Source: Desertivirga brevis
GTDB lineage: Bacteria > Bacteroidota > Bacteroidia > Sphingobacteriales > Sphingobacteriaceae
Assembly (NCBI RefSeq): GCF_017355835.1
Contig: NZ_JAFEWF010000005.1
Location: forward strand, 1 to 64,000
Length of the DNA stretch: 64,000 nt
Direction: 5' to 3'
Shown: in pieces, positions 9,038 to 17,531 of the stretch
Layout of the letters: each line of letters opens with the position of its first letter
Position numbering within the stretch: the first letter of the stretch is position 1
Translations under genes and position numbers: made by a program
Notes under the pieces: model-generated
The model's database searches: none
What the model saw: the letters and a program-made list of their open reading frames with translations, nothing else
What the model was told of the DNA's origin: nothing

Positions 9038-9661
9038 TTATTCCTTCCAGGAGATGTTATTCTTGATAGGTTTAGCTGGAACTCCTGCAGCAATAACTTC
9101 GTTTGGAATAGTGCCAGAGACAAGTGACATGGATCCTATAACAGAACCATTGCCAATACGAGCACCCTTCAAAATCGAAACCATGCGGCCTATCCATACG
9201 TGTTCGCCAATGTATATATTCTTATCCAGGTTAATTCGTTCTCCATCTGCGTTATAAATTCCATGACTATCGGTCGTCCTAACGTCTATTTTCGTTGAGA
9301 ACAGGCATCTTGCACCAACTTCTACATTTGTTCCATTGTGCACAATAAAATCCGCGCCGTTAATACGCGTATTATTTCCGATTTTAATAGAATTCCCATC
9401 CCCGAACAGCTCAATGTTTCCTGTAAAAAATACACCCTCTTCCAGCTCCACTCTATTGTTATTCCCTCTTACCTTGATCGATGCATTTCTAAGACGGCAC
9501 CCTTTACCAATAACTACCTTTGAATTTCCTTTAATTCTTATGGATGTATACAAAATATTACCAAGTATCTCAACCGAGCTTTCTTTGCTTTTTTTTATTG
9601 AATTTGTTACTCCCCATCTATTTCTTACTGAAATAAAGAATGTTTTTAGTTTTGCTTTCAT
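9038..9661 (-). CDS. hexapeptide-repeat acyltransferase
   Basis: A 207-residue protein of the left-handed beta-helix acyltransferase family, as in maltose/galactoside O-acetyltransferases and WbbJ-like enzymes. Irregular beta-helix turns start near residue 40, and the classical end is clear: IYIGEHVWIGRMVSILKGA, then IGNGSVIGSMSLVSG and AAGVPAKPIKN. The usual active-site His of the family is probably His133 in TTDSHGIY. The long basic N-terminus (1-25) is typical of capsule or lipopolysaccharide acetyltransferases, so decoration of a surface glycan is the most likely role. It stands alone, without other glycan genes, which leaves the substrate open. Confidence 0.85.
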   Translation of the reverse strand: MKAKLKTFFISVRNRWGVTNSIKKSKESSVEILGNILYTSIRIKGNSKVVIGKGCRLRNASIKVRGNNNRVELEEGVFFTGNIELFGDGNSIKIGNNTRINGADFIVHNGTNVEVGARCLFSTKIDVRTTDSHGIYNADGERINLDKNIYIGEHVWIGRMVSILKGARIGNGSVIGSMSLVSGTIPNEVIAAGVPAKPIKNNISWKE

Positions 9662-9934
9662 GAAGTAGATATTTAATGTTTAATCGAATTACTTATTAAA
9701 TGCGTAGATGCATAAGGGATAATAAGAATTATAGCGATAATTATACAAGTTTAAAAAAAAATTTTCTGTTAAATTAATGAAAATACTCTTTACTGATAGT
9801 TGAGAAGAGGTTAATTAGATTCAGTATATCTTTTTTATGAAACAAAGCCTTACCTCTTATTTGAACTTTTTTTCCATTAAAGAAATTTCTATATATTTAA
9901 ATCATCAAATTAGAGATAACCTAAAGTATTTAAC

Positions 9935-10678
9935 ATGACAATTTCAGCCTTAAAACAATCACTCACGGCGTTAGCAATAATGCTTTTTTCCATTTCGTGT
10001 AGCAAAGACGAATCAACCGATCAGAAACCACCTGAAGTGACGTTAAGCGGGAAGGGAAAAGTATCCTATTTCGCAAAGGCATCAGGTTCGGCAACAAGCG
10101 GAATTGTTAAGACATTAGAAACCCCTGCATCATCTTCTTACGTTAAGTGGTCCTCAGCCTCCATTTTTATTGAGAAAATAGCTTTCGTGGGTAAAAATGG
10201 CAGTGTGATTGATACCACAATAACTGTTAATAAAAACTTAAACATCCTTAACTCAGATGTTCTGACAGGGGTTTTTAATCTACCTGCAGGCTCCTATAAA
10301 GATGTGAAAGTAAAGTTGTTTTTGAAGAAAGCGGGCTTTCCCGAACTGGCCTTTAATTTAAAAGGCACATTCGTTAATAAGACTGGTGGTACTGATAGTA
10401 TTATGCTGGCTAGTTCTATGCCTTTTGAGGCTAACTTGGGTGTTAACGATTTCACAATTACTGCGTCTGACAATTATAAAGTTGTTTTTAACTATAATCT
10501 TGATAAAGTATTAGCAGGTATATCATCTACAAAACTACAAGAGGAAGCCAGAAGTCACCTTTCTGGGGGCAAAAAAATGTATTCTATTTGGAAAGGCGGA
10601 AGTCAGGATGAACCTTTATACAATGAAGTAAGTGCCAATTGGCAGACTGTTGCCACTGCAGTAATCTCTAAAGAGTAA
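9935..10678 (+). CDS. lipoprotein of unknown function
   Basis: A 247-residue lipoprotein: hydrophobic signal, lipobox FSISC (Cys22), then KDESTD, an acidic stretch compatible with surface export. The body has beta-strand-like blocks (SASIFIEKIAFVGKNGSVID, then GVFNLPAGSYKDVKVKLFLK). The pattern of describing a strand pair followed by LPAGSYKDVKV resembles DUF4382/DUF4397-type bacterial lipoproteins, but I would not assign it firmly. It is preceded by about 270 bases of very AT-rich DNA that must hold the promoter, and it is followed by a separate VOC gene. No catalytic residues are evident. Confidence 0.75.
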   Translation: MTISALKQSLTALAIMLFSISCSKDESTDQKPPEVTLSGKGKVSYFAKASGSATSGIVKTLETPASSSYVKWSSASIFIEKIAFVGKNGSVIDTTITVNKNLNILNSDVLTGVFNLPAGSYKDVKVKLFLKKAGFPELAFNLKGTFVNKTGGTDSIMLASSMPFEANLGVNDFTITASDNYKVVFNYNLDKVLAGISSTKLQEEARSHLSGGKKMYSIWKGGSQDEPLYNEVSANWQTVATAVISKE

Positions 10679-10732
10679 ACGACAATAAAGGGAAAAGAGC
10701 GGTTCGGTGAAAATTTTATTTCTATCTGAATT

Positions 10733-11074
10733 ATGAATAACAACCATATCAACTACATAGAGTTGAAAGCCAAAGACCTTGAGGCAATAAAGAAATTTTA
10801 TACACTAGCTTTTGGCTGGAATTTTACTGATTACGGTCCAGATTATGTTGCCTTTAATGAAAGTGGATTAGAGGGTGGTTTTGAAAGATGCTCAGAAGAT
10901 GTTGTTAATGGAGCATTAGTGGTTCTTTATCACAACGACCTTGACAAAATTAAAGCGGACATTGTCGAAGCAAAAGGTGAAATATCAAAAGATATTTTCT
11001 CATTTCCTGGGGGCAGACGCTTTCATTTTCTTGACCCATCAGGAAATGAACTGGCAGTATGGTCAGATCAATAG
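10733..11074 (+). CDS. VOC-family (glyoxalase/bleomycin-resistance fold) protein
   Basis: 113 residues covering one complete VOC unit of two beta-alpha-beta-beta-beta modules. It begins NHINYIELKAKDLEAIKKFY, has FGWNFTDYGPDYVAF in the first half, and closes with RRFHFLDPSGNELAVWSD, the usual end of this family. Candidate metal ligands are a His near the start (about residue 5), His104 region in FHFLDPSGNEL and the Glu of NELAVW. Members include glyoxalase I, dioxygenases and antibiotic-binding proteins; the sequence does not tell which. It lies 54 bases after the lipoprotein gene and could share its transcript. Confidence 0.85.
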   Translation: MNNNHINYIELKAKDLEAIKKFYTLAFGWNFTDYGPDYVAFNESGLEGGFERCSEDVVNGALVVLYHNDLDKIKADIVEAKGEISKDIFSFPGGRRFHFLDPSGNELAVWSDQ

Positions 11075-11300
11075 GAATTTGAATAGAGATTTTGCCTTTA
11101 AGGGTCAATTGATTTTTTTAAAAAAAAAATAGTCGCTAAACAATATGCTATAAACTCTTGCGTTATTGTATCATAATTGGTTAGTTGGCTTGCGTCCCCA
11201 TGATGCGGCCTTTCTTTTTTAAAGCATTCATTTCTTTCTTTAGGGCAATTATTCAAAACCAGTAATGGTATGGCTGGTTCTTATATTAAACCTTATAGTT

Positions 11301-12173
11301 ATGAAGTTCACTGATCAAAATCCATTAAGTTATTTCCTGAATGAGCTATTTTCACGCTACAGGAAAGCCGTTCCTGCAGTTGACACGATTACTAATGCGC
11401 TAATAGAACATCAAGTAGTTGGGTCGCAGCAAGAGATCGTTAATGATCATGTGGCCTTCCGAACGCTCGGGCTGCCTTATCTTGGCATTGGCTCTTTTGA
11501 AAAGATCTTCCTTCGCCATGGCTATAAAAAAATGGAGCAGTACCATTTTGAAGAGAAAAAGCTTAACGCCTGGTGGTATGCTCCGCCAGCTCCCGTTTAT
11601 CCTCGCGTATTTCTTAGTGAACTTCTTGTAGGAGAATTATCTTCTAACGCACAGGAAATCATCAATGGATACACCAGTCATATTCAAAAGGATCCCGTTG
11701 ATGAACTCGATTTGAATTCAGGCGAACAAATTGCCGAATATCTGCACAGGCCGCTGTGGGACCTGCCGACAAAGAAAGACTATGAAACCTTGCTTGGCGA
11801 AAGTGAATATGCCGCCTGGGTTATCTACAACCGTTACTATTTGAACCACTACACTATTAGTGTTCATACCTTGAAACCGGGCTTTAGTAAACTCGAGCAG
11901 TTCAATGCTTTTGTTGAGGGACTTGGGATAAAACTTAATGATGCGGGCGGTAAGATTAAAACAAGCGGCGATGGGCTTTTAAGGCAAAGTGCCACAGTAG
12001 CGAATATGGTGAAGGCTGTGTTCGCAGGCGGAGAACAAAAGGAAATTGCAGGTAGCTATGTGGAGTTCGCCGAACGCAGCATTATTCCAGGTACCGAGCG
12101 TTATCGTGATGGTTTTGAAACCTCTAATGCGGATAAAATATTTGAGAGCACTTACACTTCACAAATCAAATAA
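11301..12173 (+). CDS. DUF1338 protein, 2-oxoadipate dioxygenase/decarboxylase (HglS)-like
   Basis: A 290-residue member of DUF1338. The start is the ATG at 11301 (MKFTDQNPLS); an upstream in-frame ATG at 11265 adds only a hydrophobic stretch. In the characterised Pseudomonas enzyme HglS, a non-haem iron dioxygenase makes D-2-hydroxyglutarate from 2-oxoadipate in D-lysine breakdown, using His70, Arg74, a second His and a Glu. Matching residues here are His50 and Arg54 in NDHVAFRTLGL, His183 in NHYTISVH and Glu255 in YVEFAER. This form is shorter than the 440-460-residue proteobacterial one. The next gene is a likely D-2-hydroxyglutarate dehydrogenase, which supports the assignment. Confidence 0.85.
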   Translation: MKFTDQNPLSYFLNELFSRYRKAVPAVDTITNALIEHQVVGSQQEIVNDHVAFRTLGLPYLGIGSFEKIFLRHGYKKMEQYHFEEKKLNAWWYAPPAPVYPRVFLSELLVGELSSNAQEIINGYTSHIQKDPVDELDLNSGEQIAEYLHRPLWDLPTKKDYETLLGESEYAAWVIYNRYYLNHYTISVHTLKPGFSKLEQFNAFVEGLGIKLNDAGGKIKTSGDGLLRQSATVANMVKAVFAGGEQKEIAGSYVEFAERSIIPGTERYRDGFETSNADKIFESTYTSQIK

Positions 12174-12317
12174 GTAGTTCTTTATACTAGAGAAGCCCTT
12201 TCCCGGGTGATAAACTATGGCAAGGCTAGTAAGGCTCGAATATGATTGACAGGATAATTAGGGCTACAAGCATTTATGCAAATGCTTTACCTTTGGTTCC
12301 AGGTTTATTTAAATAAG

Positions 12318-15182
12318 ATGAAGCTTGATGGCGAATGGTACACGGATAAAACTTCCCGCATCCTTTATGCGACAGATGCATCTGCGTATCGCGAACTACC
12401 TCTGGCTGTTGCTATTCCCAAAACAGAGGCTGATCTAAAAAAGCTTATTGCTTACGCTAAAGCAAATAACACTTGCCTGATTCCAAGAACAGCCGGCACC
12501 TCACTTGCTGGGCAGGTGGTAGGGAATGGAGTGGTAGTGGACGTTTCAAGATATTTTACAAAGATATTGGAAGTCAATGCTGAAGAACGTTGGGTACGTG
12601 TACAACCGGGTGTTATCCGGGACGACTTAAACCGTTACTTGAAAGCGTATGGATTATTTTTCGCCCCTGAAACCTCTACTGCTAACCGTGCCATGATTGG
12701 AGGGATGGTAGGAAATAATTCCTGTGGTTCAAATTCTGTAGTTTACGGAAGTACTCGTGAGCATTTACTATCAGCAAAAGCAATACTTTCGGATGGATCG
12801 GACGCCGTTTTCCAATCCTTATCTTTTTCAGAATTTATTGATAAATGTGACGGGGATTCCCTTGAAGCTACTATATATCGAAATATTCGTTCTCTATTGG
12901 GAGACTACCAAAATCAGGTTAGGATCCGTGAAGAGTTTCCCAAGCAGCAAGTGAGCCGGCGAAACACCGGATACGCTATTGACCTTTTACTTGATACTAA
13001 TCCTTTCACGGCAGAAACCAAAAACTTTAATTTCTGTGAACTACTTACCGGGAGCGAGGGTACCTTAGCCTTCTTTACCGAACTTAAGCTTAACCTTGAG
13101 CCCATACCCAGGGGCGTCAGTGGTTTGCTTTGCATCCATTTAAATAGTATCAGCGATGCACTTCAGGCAAATATTATTGCTTTAAAACATCGTCCTCAGG
13201 TTAGTGAATTAATTGACCATTATATCCTGGACTGTACTCTGGAAAATCTGGAGCAGTCGAAAAACCGGTTCTTTGTAAAGGGGAATCCTAAAGCAATACT
13301 GGCTGTTGAATACCTCGCGGATAACTACGAATCAGTACTAGCCATTACTGATACAGTCGAGTCTGAATTACGTGCCCATAATCTTGGTTACCATTATCCT
13401 GTACTTTTTGGGGAGGATCGTAAAAAGGTTTGGGAGTTGCGTAAGGCTGGGCTTGGTTTGCTGAGTAACCTCCCTGGTGATGAGAAAGCAGTAGCCGTGA
13501 TTGAAGATACTGCTGTGGCCGTGGAGGACTTACCTGATTATATCCGTGAGTTTAATGAGGTACTAAAGAAATACGATCTATATTCTGTCCACTATGCTCA
13601 TGCCGGGTCAGGCGAATTGCATCTCCGTCCCATCATCAATTTGAAAACTGCTGAGGGGCAAATGCTTTTCAGAACTGTTGCTACAGAAGTTGCGGAACTA
13701 GTCAAGAAGTATAGAGGCTCTTTAAGTGGAGAACATGGAGATGGTAGGTTAAGGGGGGAGTTTATTCCCTACATGATCGGTCGCGAGAACTATAATTTAT
13801 TGTGTGAGATAAAGAAAGCCTGGGATCCTGATAACATTTTTAATCCAGGAAAGATCACGGCGACTCCTCCTATGGATAAGCATCTCCGCTATTCCCCTGG
13901 TCAACATGTTCCTGAGATTAAAACTGTTTTTCGTTTCCAGGGGCAGAACATCCTGCAGCATGCCGAGCAGTGTAATGGCTCTGGCGATTGCCGTAAATTA
14001 GCCTCAGCGGGTGGGACAATGTGTCCTTCTTATATGGCTACTCGTAATGAAAAGGATACAACACGGGCAAGAGCAAATGTCCTAAGGGAGATTCTTACTT
14101 CCTCTACGAAGATAAACCGCTTCGACAGTGAGGAAATCAAGGAAGTGATGGAGCTGTGTATAAGTTGTAAAGGATGCAAGTCGGAATGTCCATCAAGTGT
14201 GGATATGGCTAAATTGAAAGCTGAATTCTTGCACCAATATCACCAAAGTCACGGTTTTTCCCTGCGTTCCAGACTTATCGGAAATATTGCTTCCATAAAT
14301 AGGCTGGCAACTCCTTTTTCAAAGCTCTTCAATTTTCTTAATAATCTTTCCTGGGTTAAAAGCTTGCTGGGATTTTCTACTTATAGGTCATTGCCCAAGC
14401 TGCACTCATTTACGTTAAGAAGCTGGCTTCAAAAGAATCCATCTCCAACAGGTCGCCTAGTTTATTTATTCTGCGATGAGTTCAGTAATTATAACGATGT
14501 TACAATTGGGATTAAAGCAGTTGAATTGCTCCAAGGGCTAGGATACGAGGTGCATATTCCCTATCATAAGGAAAGTGGAAGGGCGGCTATTTCCAAAGGC
14601 TTACTGCATAAAGCTAAAACTTCAGCTAATCATAATGTTAAATTACTATCTACGCTTATTTCAGAAGAAACCCCGCTTATTGGCATTGAGCCCTCTGCAA
14701 TTTTAACTTTCCGAGACGAGTATCCCGACCTGGTAGATGAGCATCTTGTGCCTGCTGCTCGCAAGTTAGCGCTTAACGCATTTTTAATAGAAGAATTCTT
14801 GGAGCTTGAAATGCAAAAAGGGAATGTACGGAAGGAACAATTTAAAGACGACGTCCGAAAAGTTAAGCTCCATGGGCATTGCCAGCAGAAGGCCTGGTTA
14901 GCGACTGGTGCCAGCAAGACAATCTTGTCTTTCCCTGAGAATTATACTGTTGAAGAAATCCCTTCTGGTTGCTGCGGTATGGCAGGTTCCTTCGGGTACG
15001 AGGCAGAACATTATGAGGTCTCAATGCAGATTGGAGAACTGGTACTATTTCCAGCGGTTAGGCAGTCTGACGAAGACACAATAATTGCAGCACCTGGAAC
15101 TAGCTGTAGACATCAAATAAAGGATGGAACCGGGCGAATGGCTTTACATCCTGTAGAAATACTTTTTGAGGCTTTAAAGTAA
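12318..15182 (+). CDS. FAD/Fe-S oxidoreductase, YdiJ-like (probable D-2-hydroxyglutarate dehydrogenase)
   Basis: A 954-residue fusion enzyme, starting at the ATG at 12318 (MKLDGEWYTD; an ATG at 12276 would add 14 odd residues). An FAD-binding domain has the P-loop-like PRTAGTSLAGQVVGNG near residue 55 and GGMVGNNSCGSNSVVYG near 135. An FAD-oxidase C domain carries HYAHAGSGELHLRP and GEHGDGRLRGEF. Cysteine clusters for two Fe-S centres follow (about 551, CNGSGDC; about 613, CISCKGCKSECP), then a CCG-type domain with LHGHCQQKAW and GCCGMAGSFG (about 884). This is the GlcD-GlcF fusion layout of E. coli YdiJ, which oxidises D-2-hydroxyglutarate. D-lactate remains an alternative substrate. The neighbouring HglS-like gene favours D-2-hydroxyglutarate. 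Confidence 0.88.
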   Translation: MKLDGEWYTDKTSRILYATDASAYRELPLAVAIPKTEADLKKLIAYAKANNTCLIPRTAGTSLAGQVVGNGVVVDVSRYFTKILEVNAEERWVRVQPGVIRDDLNRYLKAYGLFFAPETSTANRAMIGGMVGNNSCGSNSVVYGSTREHLLSAKAILSDGSDAVFQSLSFSEFIDKCDGDSLEATIYRNIRSLLGDYQNQVRIREEFPKQQVSRRNTGYAIDLLLDTNPFTAETKNFNFCELLTGSEGTLAFFTELKLNLEPIPRGVSGLLCIHLNSISDALQANIIALKHRPQVSELIDHYILDCTLENLEQSKNRFFVKGNPKAILAVEYLADNYESVLAITDTVESELRAHNLGYHYPVLFGEDRKKVWELRKAGLGLLSNLPGDEKAVAVIEDTAVAVEDLPDYIREFNEVLKKYDLYSVHYAHAGSGELHLRPIINLKTAEGQMLFRTVATEVAELVKKYRGSLSGEHGDGRLRGEFIPYMIGRENYNLLCEIKKAWDPDNIFNPGKITATPPMDKHLRYSPGQHVPEIKTVFRFQGQNILQHAEQCNGSGDCRKLASAGGTMCPSYMATRNEKDTTRARANVLREILTSSTKINRFDSEEIKEVMELCISCKGCKSECPSSVDMAKLKAEFLHQYHQSHGFSLRSRLIGNIASINRLATPFSKLFNFLNNLSWVKSLLGFSTYRSLPKLHSFTLRSWLQKNPSPTGRLVYLFCDEFSNYNDVTIGIKAVELLQGLGYEVHIPYHKESGRAAISKGLLHKAKTSANHNVKLLSTLISEETPLIGIEPSAILTFRDEYPDLVDEHLVPAARKLALNAFLIEEFLELEMQKGNVRKEQFKDDVRKVKLHGHCQQKAWLATGASKTILSFPENYTVEEIPSGCCGMAGSFGYEAEHYEVSMQIGELVLFPAVRQSDEDTIIAAPGTSCRHQIKDGTGRMALHPVEILFEALK

Positions 15183-15233
15183 ATCTTTTACATAGACCAG
15201 GGGGAGAGGTAAGGTCAGATACTGTGTGATATA

Positions 15234-15267
15234 ACTATCCCGGTTCTTACACAAAGGCCGGGATAGT
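15234..15267. terminator. hairpin between two convergent genes
   Basis: A perfect 10-bp stem (15234-15243 with 15258-15267, loop of 14) lies between the plus-strand dehydrogenase and the minus-strand repeat protein. Neither side has a clean T-run, so it is a probable two-way terminator and not a textbook one. Confidence 0.55.
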
Positions 15268-15279
15268 AAATATTAAATG

Positions 15280-15738
15280 CTATTTATTAGCAGCAAGTGA
15301 ATACTCGCTATTAAAGCTACGTGGATTAACAATTGATCCAGCAGGAATTGCAGTTGTACCCAATGTTGTGCCTGTCCCCTGAGCTGTATGAATTCCAGTC
15401 GCAGATCTGATAACATTACCAGGTACTCTGTTTGTAGAAGCTATCCAGGTAGTACCTAGATGTGTTCCAGTTCCTTTAGCGAAATTGGTTCCAGCGGCAG
15501 AGCGATTCAAAATCACCTTCGAGAAATTTGTAGAAGGTATATGATTTGTTCCCAAGTGAGTTCCAGTGCCTTTGGCTGTATGAGCACCGGTTGCGCTCCT
15601 AATTACAGAACCTGATTGTACCGGTTTATTTACATTCCATGTATAGTTTGCTCCGCCTTTTTGTGCGAAGGCTTTAGTACCTGCGAAAAGAGCAAATACC
15701 ATCGCAACACCAACTAATCTCTTTGTTACTCGTTTCAT
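15280..15738 (-). CDS. secreted small protein with three internal repeats
   Basis: 152 residues: a cleavable signal peptide ending near AGTKAFAQ (residue 26) and then three copies of a unit of about 32 residues, at about 45-74, 76-108 and 109-137. The core of each unit is VIRSATGAHTAKGTGTHLGT or a close variant, followed by I-P/A-S-T-N. The protein is rich in Gly, Thr, Ala and Ser, without cysteine, and has no lipobox, so it should be released to the periplasm or exterior. No known domain is recognised. A structural, adhesive or surface-coat role is possible. It is a single-gene unit divergent from the Hsp70 gene. Confidence 0.75.
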   Translation of the reverse strand: MKRVTKRLVGVAMVFALFAGTKAFAQKGGANYTWNVNKPVQSGSVIRSATGAHTAKGTGTHLGTNHIPSTNFSKVILNRSAAGTNFAKGTGTHLGTTWIASTNRVPGNVIRSATGIHTAQGTGTTLGTTAIPAGSIVNPRSFNSEYSLAANK

Positions 15739-16106
15739 AATTGTCTTAGATTTTGTTAGGTACTGTAATGCAATAGATATGCCTTTTTATAACAAAGATT
15801 TGTATCAATACTATTAAATGGATCATATTTAGAGCTACTTTATACAGGAAAATGAATTTACATGGTAACCTGTATTTCTCTATCAATTTTTTACATCTTC
15901 TCCTATAATTTTAAAAGTTTTATATGTTGGCCTTCCTGGTAGGATTTGAAGATAATCCAGTACGATGATCTCAAAAATTATCTTGTCCTAAGCCATATAC
16001 AGGCTCTTATCAAATTTTAATTTTTTGTCCTGCAAGAGTTCTAAAAAGGCCTACATTTGCGCCTTCATTTTTGTGAACGGTCTTCTACGGCATTTCTCCC
16101 ATTGTT
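15739..16106. other. AT-rich divergent intergenic region
   Basis: 368 bases between two divergent genes with no coding potential that I can see. It must hold the promoters of the secreted repeat protein (minus) and of the Hsp70 gene (plus). Apart from a TACATTTG element at 16052-16059, no palindrome or long repeat was noticed. Confidence 0.5.
16025..16059 (+). promoter_or_regulatory. candidate Bacteroidota promoter of the Hsp70 gene
   Basis: TACATTTG at 16052-16059 matches the TAnnTTTG -7 element exactly. A TTG at 16025-16027 is the nearest -33-like element but is 24 bases away, longer than the usual 19-21. The start codon is 47 bases downstream. Confidence 0.4.
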
Positions 16107-17372
16107 ATGAGTAATTTTCTTTATGGCTTAGATTTCGGAACTACTAACTCTGTTTTATCCATTTATGATGAAGATAAAAAAGAGATCATTGAAACGATAA
16201 GGGTTCCTTCGCTTATTTATTTTCCTGAGAAATTAGCATCTGCCGATGATAATTATGTTATAGGGGAAGAAGCAATCGTTGCCTATCTCGAAGAAGGAAT
16301 GAAAGGACGGTTTATTAAATCAATCAAGCAAATACTTTCCCGTTCCAGTTTTATTGAAACACGCATTAATGGTAGAAGATATAATGCTTCTGATTTGGTT
16401 TCTCTGATTCTTAAGGATCTAAAATCTAAGGCTGATCAAATAACAGGAGAAGATTGCAGGAAGGCTGTTATTGGTCGCCCTGTTTTTTTTGATGATGATA
16501 ATACTGCTAAAGATTCCCTGGCACAAACGCGACTGAGCAAGGCGGTTGAAATTGCGGGCTTTAGTAATGTTCGTTTTCAATTCGAGCCTATAGGTGCTGC
16601 TTTTGCTTATGAGCGCACCATAGAAAAGAAGGAAAGCGTACTGGTAGCCGACTTAGGTGGAGGAACTACCGACTTTACTTTTGTGGAACTAGATCCGGAT
16701 CAAGCCAGGGTAAAAGATCGTCGAAATGATATGATAGCCAGCGGAGGTATTTATATCGGCGGAGATTCTTTCGATTCATCCTTTATGTGGATTAAGGGTA
16801 CCCCTTACTTTGGTAAGGACACTTTATATGAAGCTACGCCAGGTAAGGTACTGAAAGTGCCTATTTCTTTATTCGATAACATCTGCACCTGGGATAAGAT
16901 GAATTTCTTCAATAGCCTTAGGATAAAAAGGAGCATGGAGGAATATTACCATTATTCTAACAATGATCCAAAGTTCAGGAACCTTCTTACACTTATAGAC
17001 AATAATTTGGGATACTCCGTCTTCCAATCTATTGAGAAGACAAAGATCGGTCTGTCTGTAGAAGATGTTTCACAATTCCAATATTCTAACATGGGAATTG
17101 AAATAAATGAGGCGATATCTATTAACGACTACAATGAGGTTATCCGCAAAGACGTTCAAAAGATTTCGGATTATCTGGACAGGTTTTTAAACGAGAATGG
17201 GATAGAAGCAGCTTCAATAGATAGTTTGTTTTTAACAGGTGGAAGTTCTATGGTAAAGGCTGTGAGAGACCTTTTCGTTACCAAGTTCCCAAATAGCAAA
17301 ATAAATTCAGGGGATAACTTTATTAGTGTAGCAAACGGACTAGCTTATAGCGGCTACTTGTTTGAAGATTAG
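16107..17372 (+). CDS. short Hsp70-family protein (YegD-like)
   Basis: 421 residues of the Hsp70/actin ATPase fold. The phosphate-1 motif is YGLDFGTTNSVLSIYD (residues 6-21), phosphate-2 is VADLGGGTTDFTFVEL (about 179-194), and the adenosine motif is LFLTGGSSMVKAVRDLF (about 373-389). The protein ends soon after the nucleotide-binding domain and lacks the canonical peptide-binding domain and its lid, like E. coli YegD (about 450 residues). It would therefore bind ATP in the cytoplasm and act as an atypical chaperone-like factor with an unknown client. It has its own promoter region; the next gene begins 159 bases later. Confidence 0.9.
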   Translation: MSNFLYGLDFGTTNSVLSIYDEDKKEIIETIRVPSLIYFPEKLASADDNYVIGEEAIVAYLEEGMKGRFIKSIKQILSRSSFIETRINGRRYNASDLVSLILKDLKSKADQITGEDCRKAVIGRPVFFDDDNTAKDSLAQTRLSKAVEIAGFSNVRFQFEPIGAAFAYERTIEKKESVLVADLGGGTTDFTFVELDPDQARVKDRRNDMIASGGIYIGGDSFDSSFMWIKGTPYFGKDTLYEATPGKVLKVPISLFDNICTWDKMNFFNSLRIKRSMEEYYHYSNNDPKFRNLLTLIDNNLGYSVFQSIEKTKIGLSVEDVSQFQYSNMGIEINEAISINDYNEVIRKDVQKISDYLDRFLNENGIEAASIDSLFLTGGSSMVKAVRDLFVTKFPNSKINSGDNFISVANGLAYSGYLFED

Positions 17373-17531
17373 TTACAATAAGTTCTGAATCTTTGAGCGA
17401 ATAAAAACAATTACTGGTCCCCCTGTTTAAGGAGAATGCGCGTTACCATATTTCTTTGAAGAAAAGTTAACGAAGTACTTTTTATTACTCAAATTAGCTC
17501 CATTAAAATAACATTTACTAAAAATTTATAA

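Noticed and set aside
15280..15738. Considered as a CRISPR-like or DNA-level repeat because of the regular spacing
   Set aside because: The repeats stay in frame inside a protein with signal peptide, so they are protein repeats.
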